DNA of 38,088 bases. Origin: Perkinsus olseni. Lineage: Eukaryota > Perkinsozoa > Perkinsida > Perkinsidae. How positions within the stretch are numbered: the first letter of the stretch is position 1; the number at the start of each line of letters is the position of its first letter. Location: contig JABANP010000506.1 in NCBI GenBank assembly GCA_013115135.1, positions 1-38,088 on the forward strand. The letters run 5' to 3'. Shown here piece by piece: positions 1-10,213 of the stretch. A model generated the notes under the pieces. That model saw only the letters and a program-made list of their open reading frames with translations, had not been told where the DNA came from and made no database searches. The position numbers and the translations under genes are program-made.

Positions 1-3000
1 CTCTGGAGCGAGCTTACGATCCTTCTCTCCACCCGGTTGATACCTGCTGGACAGTCCAGCGCGCATCCTGTAGGCCTTCGGTCGCTCATTGAGGACCCCT
101 GGCCAGGGCTGGCGGCACACGTGAGCGCGATGGATCGGACGATCTGAGTGACTGTCACCGAACTGCAAAGGAGGGCTCGGACCTTCTCTATGCATCGCTC
201 CTCCAAGCTTGTTTCTCGATGCTCCTCAACAATCTCCGGTATAATATCCTCCTGAAAGATGGCGGCAGTGACGACCACTGACCACGATAATCGTGGCACG
301 ATTGGGAGCCTACTCACCAACGGGCCCTCACTCGGCATGGCTGATTGAAGTATCTGGGCAGCCCGTATTGCGGCATCCTCCGCCATTCTGACTCACCGTC
401 GTATCCAAGGCTGCCACGGGGCGGTCAACAGCCAGACTGTAGCGAACGTACGTCCTTGAGTTCTCGTACGTTGCCAGGCCTTCCCCTTCCTGAAAGGAGC
501 AATAACTACAAGACTTGTCACCACGCCACAGACCGCGTCGTTGCCGTCGTCTACTTCTCCCGGCTCGGCCGTTACGACAGCAGCCACGCCCCTGAGAGAA
601 CCCCATACTGCTTCACAAGGCGGCTTCTTCCACTGTATGATCTCACTGGATTGACGTAGTCGACGCTAACTTCCCGAGAGGTACACGAGCCTTGCCGCGG
701 TACCGCTTCGCCAGGTTCTTCAAATCATCACTGCCACCCCCGGCCCCTCCATCCTTCTGAAAGTCGGCTTCTCCACAACTCATAGCCGAACCCAACCGAC
801 CTTGCCGCCTTTCTTATTTGTGCTTTCCGGTGTAGCCTCCGGCAGGCTGATGTCTATGTACAGCCACTGGTCCTCCGACTCATGTGAGGAGGAGGAGGAG
901 CCGCAGTGCAGCGCGCGAACGGTTCGGAGGAAGTGTCGACCCTGAGATGATGAGATCGGGGTCAGAAACACTGCTCACTTCTACGACGAGCAACGGAGTT
1001 GACAGAAGAGGCGTCCTCCTCCTTACTTTGTAGGCCTCTACGGTATGAGGCCCCCACTTGATGAGAGGGCCGAGTTGCGGGGTCTCGGAGTCCTCCATGC
1101 CCACTTCCTCCCCGAGGTATGATAGAATATTGTCCACTGTACCGAACCTAGGGCAAGCCTTCCCCCAACTGCATGCATCGACATAAGATACCTCTTGAGA
1201 GCCCATGTTCGGAAATGCTCGACAAGACCGCAGACTCCAGCGATGTCTAGCTGCGCCATGAATCGGACAGTCTCATCATCCACCGTATCCAAACGATTGA
1301 GGGCAAGAAAGTTGAAGACATGCCTACAGAGACCGACGCTGCAGTAGCTGGAAAGAAGGGCTGACCGTACCCCGCCTTGATGGCGCCGTTAACGCGGCTG
1401 AAGGTGTCCTCAGCCATCAGCAGCCTCTCAACCTCTTCACGAGTCATGGCTCCTAAAAAGCGGACTTCGAGTCATCCATGTACTGCAGTCTACCTCCATC
1501 CGCCCTGGAGCTATCTGCCCTATTGGAGCTACTCAGTATCTCAGCAGCAGTCTTGAGTTGAAGTAAAATCTCGAACACCTACAGCACGGCGCAGAGTCGT
1601 GATGATGAAATCACCCGATGCGTGGTGTCCAGTGGTCTGCAACAGGCCGCCCACCTCTGAGTTTTCCAGTACCATAATATCCGCTGTGGATACGTAGCCA
1701 TCACCGTCAGAATCGAGCCAATGGAAGATCAGGTCTATATCCTCTCCGCTGAGATCGTCCTCCTCCGAGAGAGCAGCTTTCATGTAGTCAGCGAAACTAT
1801 CATGAGGAGGGGCAAGTGAACTCAGACGGTTTCCCGGTAACCTCCACCTACCCGTGTACGTCGACGCCCTTCTCGGAGCCCATGGCCTCGTGAGCATCAG
1901 CGATGCTGCCGCTAGCAGCAACGCAGGCCTTGCGCAGCATCCCGAGTTTCTTGATCATCTCGACACGCCTAAAATTCTCCAAGTAAAAAGCGAGCTTAGA
2001 ACTCAGTAAACTGGTAACGAGCGGCTCCGCTAGGAGATGATTTACATATTGGTAGCACCTGTAGAGATAAAGGGCTGTGAGGTGCTGTGCTTGCAACCCT
2101 CCCTCGGATACGCCCAAGAGGCCGAAGGTACGCTTGGCTGTGGCATGACCCTTCTCTTCATCGACTGCATCTGCTCCGGAGGCCTACGTGAATCAACCGG
2201 CCCCTCTACGTAATTAACCCGATCCCTCCACTGGCTGCGGAGCCTCTTCCTCCACTGCTCTCTCAGTCGCTTGCTGTAGCCACTCCGCGAGCTGAGGGGA
2301 TAGCCGGTCCTAGCCCCGAGAACTGGCCTACCGACCTTCTCCTGAGTTATCATGTTAGGTGTTTCTGTCGAAGGCCTCCTGCCTGTCACCCCGGTCAATG
2401 CCTCCTCAGGACCTTCAAATGCCTACCAGCACACGACTCATTTAATGTATCGACGGTGCCATGGACCTCCTGAAGCAGCCCAGCCACTCTAGCTGCCTCC
2501 TTCATGTCCTTTGCATGGTCCACTACCGATAGTCCCTCGTCGAACTTGAAGAGAAAACGGTGCGAAATACATAGGGCGCTCGTATTGTGATGCTTACGCT
2601 CGCCTTGGTGATACAGCCCTGGCGTCCATCAGCGAGAGCTTCGTACAGTGCTCTCACTGCACTCGGGCGAACTGGATAACCGAGAGCTCTGAGTGGACCG
2701 ACACGACGAGCTGGAGCAATCGAACGGCAGATCTCTTGAGGCCGCGAAGCCCCGGTGATAGTTGTATGTCACCTCCCAAGCTGCAACGACTTACTCAATC
2801 TTTCTCAGGAACTCCTCGGCCTCCACACGAACCTCCGTTAGTGTATCCTACCACTGTCGATAACGGGGACTGCCGAGAGCCACCAGCAGGGGCTTACGTT
2901 GTCGCTGCCATCGCCTTCGCCACCTTCGACCTCCTCATGGTCATCGGCGGCAGCGGCTGCTACTATTGGTGGAACAGACCACCTATGGAGCCTTCCTCCA

Positions 3001-4073
3001 ATCAGCTGAACATCGCCGAGAGCGATCTGCCCAGTAGAGCATTCGGGCACTCGGTAGACAGCAGCCTCGTACAGTGTATTCGAGAGGGTGAGAGTCATCC
3101 AGGAAGCAGGCCGCCGCCGCCTCCTCCTCACCAACGACTTTATCGTTATTACGGTCAGCAGCGTCGAGGAGAGGCTGTGGTAGGCTGTACCTGAGCAGCA
3201 GCTTAAGCTGTCTGTCCCCGCTTGGAGGCCGGTGAAGATTTATCGAGAGTGTGAGAGAATACCGACATGCCGTGAACTTGAAGGGTAAGGACGCGCCAGT
3301 CGCTCGGGAAATCTTCGGCATCGCCTGATGAGGCCAAAATGAGTTAGTGTTTCATTGGATACGCCGGTCACGGACAGAGGAGTGGGGAGAGTAGGCCGGC
3401 CTCACCGATCAAGGTTTCTGCGGATATTCTCACGAGAGCGTCCAAAGTCGGAGCTTGCTCGGCTCCCAGTCTATCTGGATCACTCGGTGGATCTAAAATT
3501 GGTGGGATAAAGATGCATGACGAGAAAACCGGACGGCCGAACACCCATCACTGTCACGGCCACTCGGGCTAGGCGACACGCTTTGGACTACTAGAGCGTT
3601 TCAGTACTGCAGGGACCCCCCACAGTACTGGGGACCCCCCACTGCAGGGAACCCACATACTCCTACCGCTCTCTACACCTACCCTGGTCTGTTCCCTCTT
3701 CCTGGGGCTCCCCAGAGCCTTCTGTGACTGCGGCGTATTCAGCAGCGAGGGTGAGTCTGAGGGACTGGGAAAATTACACAGACCAGTACGCGATGAAACC
3801 TACGGATAGAGGCCCTCTATGGCTGTAGTCTGATGTAGGAGGCTGCGTAGAGGGACGCGCCCGCTTGCTATGACAGCTCCGTCCCGATCCTCGTCTAGGA
3901 GCCGCAGCTCCAGTGAGCCCAGACAGATCTGAGATCAACTACTGCGATAGCATTTTCGAGCAAGCTTAATAGACCACCTTAGTCTGGATGTTGGCGTCTC
4001 TCCTGATGCCAACAACCCACCTCGTAGTCGGCTCGTCATCACCACTGTCCGGTTTCTCAAAGATCCATCCAGA
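1..4073 (-). CDS. C2-domain and EF-hand calcium-binding protein (partial, many exons)
   Basis: Multi-exon gene that runs off the left edge. The exon at 3804-3928 reads like the end of a C2 domain (LGSLELRLLDEDRDG, then RVPLRSLL). It is preceded by an exon starting at 4073 with acceptor ttatctcag. A canonical EF-hand loop, DRNNDKVVGEEE, is encoded at about 3122-3157. A second, DSDGDGYVSTAD, lies at 1679-1714 in an exon starting at 1796, after a 55-nt intron. Degenerate helix pairs resembling EF-hands occur near 2590-2700 and 1850-2000. Later exons (about 780-900, 540-600, 300-345, 190-260) have open frames ending at good GT donors. C2 plus EF-hands suggests Ca2+-dependent membrane binding. I do not recognise the family; ferlin-like or secretion-related C2 proteins are possible. 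Start, end and several exon joins are unresolved. Confidence 0.6.
3600..3660. repeat. imperfect CAGTACTG-(N)-GGGACCCCCCA tandem repeat
   Basis: About three imperfect units built from cagtactg followed by ggaccccccac lie side by side. The position is in or beside an intron of the C2/EF-hand gene. It looks like a short local expansion. Confidence 0.6.
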
Positions 4074-4130
4074 CTGAGATAACCAAAAGTCTCTCTCGAG
4101 TGAGAGTCTATGCCGCTAGGCCGAGGCTGA

Positions 4131-4431
4131 TTATACCAGCCTCAGTGGACTTCCTTCATTCGGTGAGATTCCTGACGCCTTAGAACGGACTGTGAAGGGC
4201 TCCTGCGAGATAGAGGTGAGGTCCAGCTCTAGGGAGGTATTGTACGGGGTCGTCAACCCTTCGATGTACTCCTGAGTGCAAACACAGGTTCGCGAACCTC
4301 GGGGATAGAAAATTCCGCCGGGCATGAGGAGAACAGGAGCTGGTTGACGGTGCCCATAACAGACTAAGTTGGACGCTGGTGTCCTCCAGAAGCAATACCA
4401 ACAGAGGAACAAGCGAGAAATGTAGCGTCAT
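4131..4431 (-). CDS. possible small secreted protein or 5' exons of the C2/EF-hand gene
   Basis: Two overlapping reading frames on the minus strand look partly coding. One starts at 4431 with a hydrophobic, signal-peptide-like stretch (MTLHFSLVPLLVLLLEDTS). The other, ending at 4131, has a natural-looking run (EYIEGLTTPYNTSLELDLTS) after a possible acceptor, tttgcactcag. No single splice pattern joins them with certainty. They may be an independent small gene or upstream exons of the C2/EF-hand gene just below. No family recognised. Confidence 0.25.
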
Positions 4432-5217
4432 ACCACGGAAACTGACAAGCTCAGGGTCGGTTGATGATGATCACTCGAAGCATCGTCAGACTGAATTTCG
4501 GCGGCGGCTGGCATGTGGCAGTCGAACGAGAATCCTGCGGGCACATCTCCCAGGGGCTATTGACGGTGGTTTTTCACTACCAAGAAGGAATTGCGACAGG
4601 GAAAGGCAAAGATTGTGAAGGCATAAGCAAAAGCGCTCCTTCGCACAATGACGAGATGGGTCGAGGGCGTCTGCAGCAAGTGAGCGGTATGTAGTGAATT
4701 GAGGAGCAGGTGCAAGGCAGTATTGAAGTTTCACCGGCGGCCGACAGGTTGCATAGGTAGATGCTGAGACGCCTGCTTCCCATGCCGACTGAGTAGAGGT
4801 TCGCTTCCACAGTGGTACAAGGAATGTAACGAGATTCTAGACATCAAAGAAAAGCTCGTGTCCCTCAACCCTTCGATGCGACGTGGGAGCTCCCATGTCA
4901 GTTGTGTTGAGTATAAATGGGCGGCTGCATGACAGATGGGGATACTGAGTGAACCATCTACTCTACAGCATCTGTAATAGAATTTGCCGCGGCAACAGAA
5001 CTCGTAAAATCATCCTTCCCTGCTCCCGAGGGGCGGCGGAGGTCCCCCGTACCGTTACAGCATCTCCTCGATTAGAAAACATTCAACACAAACGATGAGT
5101 AGTAGACATCAACATCACACACCTCTTGGACAGCATGATCTCATCCAGCCAGCAGAAGCAGAAGCAGAAGCAGCGCAACAACTGTGCAAGCAGCAGCAGC
5201 CTGCCACATGGTAACTT
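4432..5217. other. intergenic, mostly uninterpreted
   Basis: No gene I can defend. A plus-strand ORF at 4461-4694 has a plausible look (RLNFGGGWHVAVERESCG) but no supporting neighbours or homology. A TATAAAT motif sits at 4912-4918. Codon-like low complexity (cagaag, cagcag units) lies at about 5150-5205, just downstream of the stop of family copy 1. Confidence 0.3.
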
Positions 5218-6187
5218 TCATCGGCCCAGAATATAAGTAATGACTTTCTTCGGTTTCATACCGCTCTTCTCAGCAGTCTGTATAACATTGTTCGAAACAT
5301 TGCGTTTCTCGTCGCAGAGAAGTCCAAACGTGCGATGCTTCAACTTGATGACATTCAGCGTGGTGGCACGGAGCTTCTTCTCAATAATGTGTATAGCGGC
5401 CAGCTTATGGATTCCCAACTTATCTATCAAAGCACTCTGGGGAACGTAAGCCCCACCACCACTTTTATGATCGTAGCTATCCTTCACGGCGTCAGCAGCC
5501 GATGCTAAGCTTCTCAGCTGGGAAATGTTCAGATCATTCACTCTGGACCGGAGCGGGTCCAGGCCAGCGACTGTATGACGCGCTCTGAACTCCCACATCA
5601 CTGCCTGTGGTTCTTTTATCTCACATTTGTAAACACGGTTTTTGTCGGGAAAAATGCCGAAGTATTTCCTACTGAAATCAAGGAGAACAGAATCAGATGG
5701 CACTCGGAGCACTCACGAGAGACGTAGGCTTATTAGGCGTTGGTGAATGCAACTTTATCATCGCCATCCTTCGGGCAAGCAACCGACACCGTGTTCACCC
5801 AGCCGCTTTGCAGCAATTTTATCTCCAACTTTCTCCACGTGTCTCGACCGGTTTCATCATTGCTGTACTCGCAATGAAGAGCGTTGTCCTCCTGACCTAT
5901 CGCAGTTAACTCCAGCGGGGGGTAGCCCTAAGAGTAAGAGGCTTAGAGGGCAGAATAAGGTGGTGGAAGACACACACTGATGGAAGCAAATGCTGTGGTG
6001 GAAGACACACACTGATGGAAGCAAATGCTGCCTCCTTTCAGCTATCGACAGCAGTCGAACAAAACGCTCTTACGTTATTATTTTGCTCGAAGGAGCTCGC
6101 TGCACCGATTCCGGCCTTGCAGAGAGGTAAGCTGGAGAGGAGCCCTACAGCAGTAGCAGTACTCACGATGACTTGTTTGCTTGGCTT
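5218..6187 (-). pseudogene. tandem secreted-protein family, copy 1 (probably decayed)
   Basis: Three-exon gene matching copies 2-4. Exon 1 ends at 6074 and encodes a signal-peptide-like stretch (STATAVGLLSSLPL). Exon 2 is 5734-5927 (GYPPLELTAIG... C-PKDG). Exon 3 is 5218-5671, ending YILGR-stop. Exon 2 is 194 nt, the same length as in intact copy 3, and exon 3 is one codon longer. There are two problems. No ATG lies at the expected place in exon 1; the only in-frame Met upstream is far off at 6361. The splice donor after exon 2 reads ataag where copies 2-4 read gtaag, so an in-frame TAA follows unless a non-canonical donor is used. Intron 1 also contains a 35-bp duplication. Function unknown; likely secreted if expressed. 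Confidence 0.55.
5961..6030. repeat. 35-bp perfect tandem duplication
   Basis: The 35 bases at 5961-5995 (starting tggtggaagacacacactga) are repeated exactly at 5996-6030. The duplication lies inside intron 1 of family copy 1. Perfect identity suggests it is recent. Confidence 0.95.
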
Positions 6188-6453
6188 ACTAAGGATATCA
6201 CTGTAGAGCGCACTAGAAGCAGACCGCTGTCCAGCACACTTGAACGCTCTCAACACTAGAAGCTGCAATCCGAAGAACTTCGGAGCGACACTTTCAAAAA
6301 GTTCTGACCCTGAGGCACGAAGGCACCACCCTGTATACGGCCCTTGATTCCCATTGAACACAAGGCGTGGGCCTCAACACACAACTACAGCATCACATGC
6401 GTTCTTGGTATGACGTTGAAGGTAAAACAGCTGTAACTGGCAACGACACTTGC

Positions 6454-7334
6454 CTATCTACCAATGGCAATAGTCGTGAAGTTCTCAGGCCCTCTTCCCT
6501 GGCCCTCAGCAACTTTGATGGCACCTTCAGCGAGTTTGCGATACTCATTGCAGAGAACTCCGAAAGTACGATAGCTTTGCTTGATCAACCCCATAGCCGT
6601 CGAGCAGATACCGAAACTCTCAGCCACGCCCATCGTCTCTTTCTGGAGCCTCTTCTTCCACCCTTCAGCAGCCGAATTCAAACTGCTCATCTTGTGGAAG
6701 ATTTCCGTCCCGAAAAAAGCGTTGATGTACCATAGCGGGTCCGTGACAGAGTGTGCTGGAGGTTCCCTGAACTGCCACTGCACTGGCTGCGGGTAGTGGG
6801 GCTGATACTCGTAAAGGTGGCTGTCTGTGTACCAGATGTGACGCGCGGAAAGCTTGCTGAGAGTACAGCGATCATACTTGAGAACATACGCGTAATGTAC
6901 AGCAAGATGACTTACAAGGTGCTGGCAAAAGCATCTCGATCAAGCCTTCAGGCAAGTGACGGCCGTCGTCCTCAACTCGGCCGACTGCGTTACTTTGAAC
7001 TCCAATGATGCCAAAGTGTCTTCACCATCTTCACCGTGGCGGTAATAACAATCAACAGTGTTTGCCATCCAGCCGACCTCTGCATACCCAAGAGAGGGGT
7101 AACCCTGGGAATGGACGACACGTGCAACAAGCAACAAACGGGGAAGAAAGACGCTCCGCTAGGTAAGCCGCAAGCTACACATGAGGGTTTGTCTGAGCAG
7201 CGAAATGCCACTCCCATGATGGCTGTTCTTACATCATGGGTAGCGTTGGGAGCCGCCGCCACCATTGCAACGCCGAAGGGTGAGCTCGAGAGCAATCCAA
7301 CAGCAGTGGAAAGAATGAGCGGCGTTGACGTCAT
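6454..7334 (-). pseudogene. tandem secreted-protein family, copy 2 (frame broken in exon 2)
   Basis: Exon 1 is 7233-7334 (34 codons) with a clear signal peptide (MTSTPLILSTAVGLLSSSPF). Exon 2 is 6916-7104, beginning GYPSLGYAEVGW. Exon 3 is 6454 to about 6890, with YEYQPHYPQPVQWQFREPP and the conserved FGVLCNEYRK, ending IAIGR-stop. Exon 2 is 189 nt, against 194 in copy 3 and 191 in copy 4. The 5-nt deficit near its 3' end breaks the frame and puts an in-frame TGA at 6940-6942. If translated, the product ends after the first cysteine module. The donor gtaag and the exon 3 frame are otherwise intact, so the lesion looks recent. Confidence 0.6.
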
Positions 7335-8202
7335 GTGACTGAGTATCCTCAACAGCGTGACACTGTAAGAAGGCATGGGCCATCGCGGCCTAGTTTCACA
7401 CGACTCGTGTGAACACGCCGTGTAACTCGCACGATCAGTATACTGCTCTTCCCAATACACAACTTTCTGAAGAATTTAAAGAGAGGCCCACCTAAAACTA
7501 AAGATATCCAGAAGAGGCCTTCGAGGAATCACATGGCGCTCTACGGAACCGGCGATAGGAGACGGCGGCGGGCCAGAGCAGGCTGTCGCACTGTGACGAT
7601 GCAAGGGTGCTCGGAAGTGCCGAAACTCGTGTCGCGTAAGTAATTCTGGCCGAGCGGGAACTTCCCACCGGGAAGGCTTCCTCTCGTAGCGCAGACCAAA
7701 ATACCACCGTCAAGCACATGACGATTACTACATAGGGTTCGGGTACTGAGTGGATATTCCTGCAGCAGCAGTGTGCAAACGACAGCAAGCCTCAGGGTCA
7801 CCTCAACCACGAACAAAATCCCTAGTCGTCAAGCCACACGATCAAAACACTACTGCAGCATCATCTTGTGATGACCTTTTGAGTGAGCGTGAGTTTGCCG
7901 TGCTAACCTGGCACTGGGGTGTTTGGGAAGAGCTTAGAAGTTGGGGACGTAAGAGCGATCACTAGACAAGAGCCGATCCCCTCCCACGATCTTGTGTTCG
8001 TGAATTGACAAGCCGGAGCCAAGCAGCCATGCGGCCGAAGCCTCTAAACAACGGCTCTCTGTAGCTACTTCCAAGCTGAACTTCCCTACGTAACGTCTAC
8101 AGTACATGTTGCTAACACAAGCAGCGAGGAGTAAGACATCATCACCATCGGACACCTTGCTAACATACCACACAAACTTCCAGTGCTAAAAACAATCGCT
8201 TG
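7335..8202. other. spacer between family copies 2 and 3
   Basis: Besides the small ORF at 7541-7816, only a weak minus ORF at 7934-8173 is seen. It may be the 3' region of copy 3. Nothing else supported. Confidence 0.3.
7541..7816 (-). CDS. possible 91-aa secreted peptide
   Basis: Single open frame of 91 codons. It opens with a hydrophobic N-terminus typical of a signal peptide (MFVVEVTLRLAVVCTLLLQE) and has three cysteines in the remainder (TLCSNR, LVCATRG, HPCIVTV). It lies between two secreted-family copies on the same strand. No homologue recognised. The TLCS motif also occurs in the ORF at 9312-9821, but that similarity is too short to prove kinship. It could be a chance ORF. Confidence 0.3.
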   Translation of the reverse strand: MFVVEVTLRLAVVCTLLLQEYPLSTRTLCSNRHVLDGGILVCATRGSLPGGKFPLGQNYLRDTSFGTSEHPCIVTVRQPALARRRLLSPVP

Positions 8203-9101
8203 CTAGCCGTAAACGATACTCGTCGAGTTCTCGGTTATCCCTCCTTTGTTCCTAGCGGCTTCAACAGCATTTTTGGAGATCTTGCGGTGCTCGTCGCAGA
8301 GAGTACCGAACGTCCCATAGTAGAGCTTGATAAAATGCATGGCCAGAGAACAGACCTCAACCCGCTTGTTGGCAACTCTGGTAGACATAGGCCCGCCCAA
8401 GGCCCTCAGGTCGCTCTTGGAAATGTATATTTTGTCTTCTCCTATCTTACCCTTCAAGTCTTCAGCAGCCGATTTCAAGATGCTTAGCTTGTAGGGAATA
8501 GTCGATCGATTGACGTTTATCGACCAAAACGGGTCCAAGCCAGTGTACTGCGGAGGTGGGATTTTGAACTGCCACTTCGTTTCTTGCACAAAGCTCGGCT
8601 GATATTCGTAAAGCCTGTTGTACGACGCCCCGATGTTATATTTAGAAACGGTACTGAGGATACAGAAAGCAGTTTCATGGGAATGAAGATGATGTTGACG
8701 ACGGTGCCTTACAAAGTGTTGGCAAATGAATCTTGGCCGTCATGAGACTTGGGGCAAACAATGTCGAGGGTCCTTAGCTCGGCTGACTGCGTTACTTTGA
8801 ACCCCAATGATGCCAAATTGTCTCGACTGACTTGACCGTTGGTGTAGAAACAGTACGCAGCATGGTCCTGGGCACCGATCTGAGAAGTCGCCAGGGGAGG
8901 GTATGCCTGAGAGCGGAAGAGACGTGAGAGAACCAAATACGAGGGAACAACAGGCTCCGCAAAGGAACGACAAGAAGCAGCATAGCGCGATTGTTGCGTT
9001 CTCACGTTGTTGTGAGGGCCGACCCCGCCGATGGCGATGCCAGAGGGCAAGCTTAAGAGCAACTGGACAGCAGCTCCGAGGATGGCTCCCTTGGACGGCA
9101 T
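8203..9101 (-). CDS. tandem secreted-protein family, copy 3 (intact, 246 aa)
   Basis: The reference member of the family. Exons are 9006-9101, 8713-8906 and 8203-8653, totalling 741 nt or 246 residues. All introns are GT-AG (gtgag/ctcag, gtaag/ctcag). Residues 1-25 form a signal peptide (MPSKGAILGAAVQLLLSLPS). The middle module starts AYPPLATSQIG and has two cysteines (AAYCFYTNG and IVCPKS) flanking FKVTQSAEL, probably one disulfide-bonded beta domain. The C-terminal module carries YNRLYEYQP, TKWQFKIPPP, GLDPFWSINV, an ISKSDLRALGG stretch and the family hallmark FGTLCDEHRKISKNAVEAAR, mostly helical. There is no TM segment after the signal peptide, so it is probably secreted or vacuolar. The family is unknown to me. 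An upstream in-frame Met at 9167 is possible, but the chosen start aligns with copies 2 and 4. Confidence 0.75.
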
Positions 9102-10213
9102 CAGAAAGAGTAAGCTTTCGAAAGCGGACTGGAGATAGGTTGGGGTGACGGCCATTACTGGCATCACTTGATGCTGTCCTGCTACTGCCTACAGTTGGTA
9201 ACCTCAGAGGCTAATGCCTGCTGGAGGGAGATGTCTCTTACGAGGAACTATCAAAGGCTCTATGTCAACTAAGGAGAAACGCTTCTTGAATTCTGCAGTA
9301 ATAAAAGCAGCTCAGAGTAGAGCTGAGTGGAAGCAGACGCCGCGCGAGAACTGGGACGAGCGAGAAAAAACCTCGAGCGGTCGTCTCAGTGTGTACTGGA
9401 GAAGCGAACTGATGGCGGTGTTCCCTTCAGACAGCGAGGTCACGATGAAACTCGTGATGCTGCTTCGGGCCCCCTTCGCCCTGTTGACAGCACAGCCGTA
9501 CCCCTGAAGGCAGGCGTCAGTAGATGGACGGCAGTGTAGGGCACTATCACTCGTACCTGACACCGCTGGAAAGGACTTGACAGTTCCATGGGTTTCAGCA
9601 CCATCCGAAAACCTCACGAAGCAGCACTCATCTCTACCCTTAAGCACACTGCAAAGGGTTGAGACTATACATGTAGAGTTTCCTTCGGTACCGCCATAGA
9701 TGCCGATTCCTTCACTCTTCCAACTTGACCGATCCTTTCCACTACTACACGCCACCCCGACCAACGCACTCAAGTTGATTCGCCTCCTAGACCGTGTTAA
9801 AGCGTCGCAAAGGAGCATCAACGCGCACAGTTAGCTCAGAGTATACAAGCGTAATGTTCAGGACGAAGTTACACACATCGACCATGGGTCGCTGTTGATG
9901 ATCCCGATATCAAGAAAGGGTGTCTCAGAGAAGATTTATCTGGGAGCTTCGAAGCTTGTACCGTCACTCTTTTTTGCGCGCCTGAGAATCTGAGTTCTCG
10001 GGCAAGAAGGCCTTCATTGTACCAATAACGCCGCCGTTACTCATGTAAGTGGTTGACATTGCCCCTTTGATTTGACGTCGATGAACGCAAGCAGCGAGCA
10101 ACAGGAACAGCATCGACAACAGACAACTTTCCGACATGGCATGTCCGTATCACCACCGAAACACCTTTAACGGCAACAACAACAAAAACAACTTGCTAAC
10201 CAGAGTCTCCGCG
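9102..10213. other. spacer between family copies 3 and 4
   Basis: Contains the candidate ORF at 9312-9821. The rest (9822-10213) has only short open frames and AT-richer stretches near 9960-10200. No other gene supported. Confidence 0.3.
9312..9821 (-). CDS. possible 169-aa cysteine-containing protein
   Basis: An uninterrupted 169-codon frame, long for this intron-rich locus. It has several cysteines (VACSSG, STCIVSTLCSVL, DECCFVRFSDG, LHCRPSTDACLQGYGC) and a weakly hydrophobic N-terminus. It sits on the same strand as the tandem family, between copies 3 and 4. No domain recognised. The Cys spacing suggests a small extracellular fold, but an unspliced chance ORF cannot be excluded. Confidence 0.35.
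   Translation of the reverse strand: MMLLCDALTRSRRRINLSALVGVACSSGKDRSSWKSEGIGIYGGTEGNSTCIVSTLCSVLKGRDECCFVRFSDGAETHGTVKSFPAVSGTSDSALHCRPSTDACLQGYGCAVNRAKGARSSITSFIVTSLSEGNTAISSLLQYTLRRPLEVFSRSSQFSRGVCFHSALL

Noticed and set aside
328..659. Overlapping ORFs on both strands near the left edge
   Set aside because: Only short pieces fit the minus-strand C2/EF-hand gene as exons; the full-length ORFs are shadows.
2736..3194. 152-codon plus ORF with Pro-rich stretch
   Set aside because: Antisense to exons of the C2/EF-hand gene, including a canonical EF loop. The poly-Pro comes from reading Gly/Ala/Glu codons backwards.
4912..4918. TATAAAT as a promoter
   Set aside because: No credible gene starts just downstream on the plus strand. 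A single 7-bp match is expected by chance.
5150..5205. cagaag/cagcag repeat as CRISPR or microsatellite gene
   Set aside because: Too short and irregular; simple codon-like low complexity.
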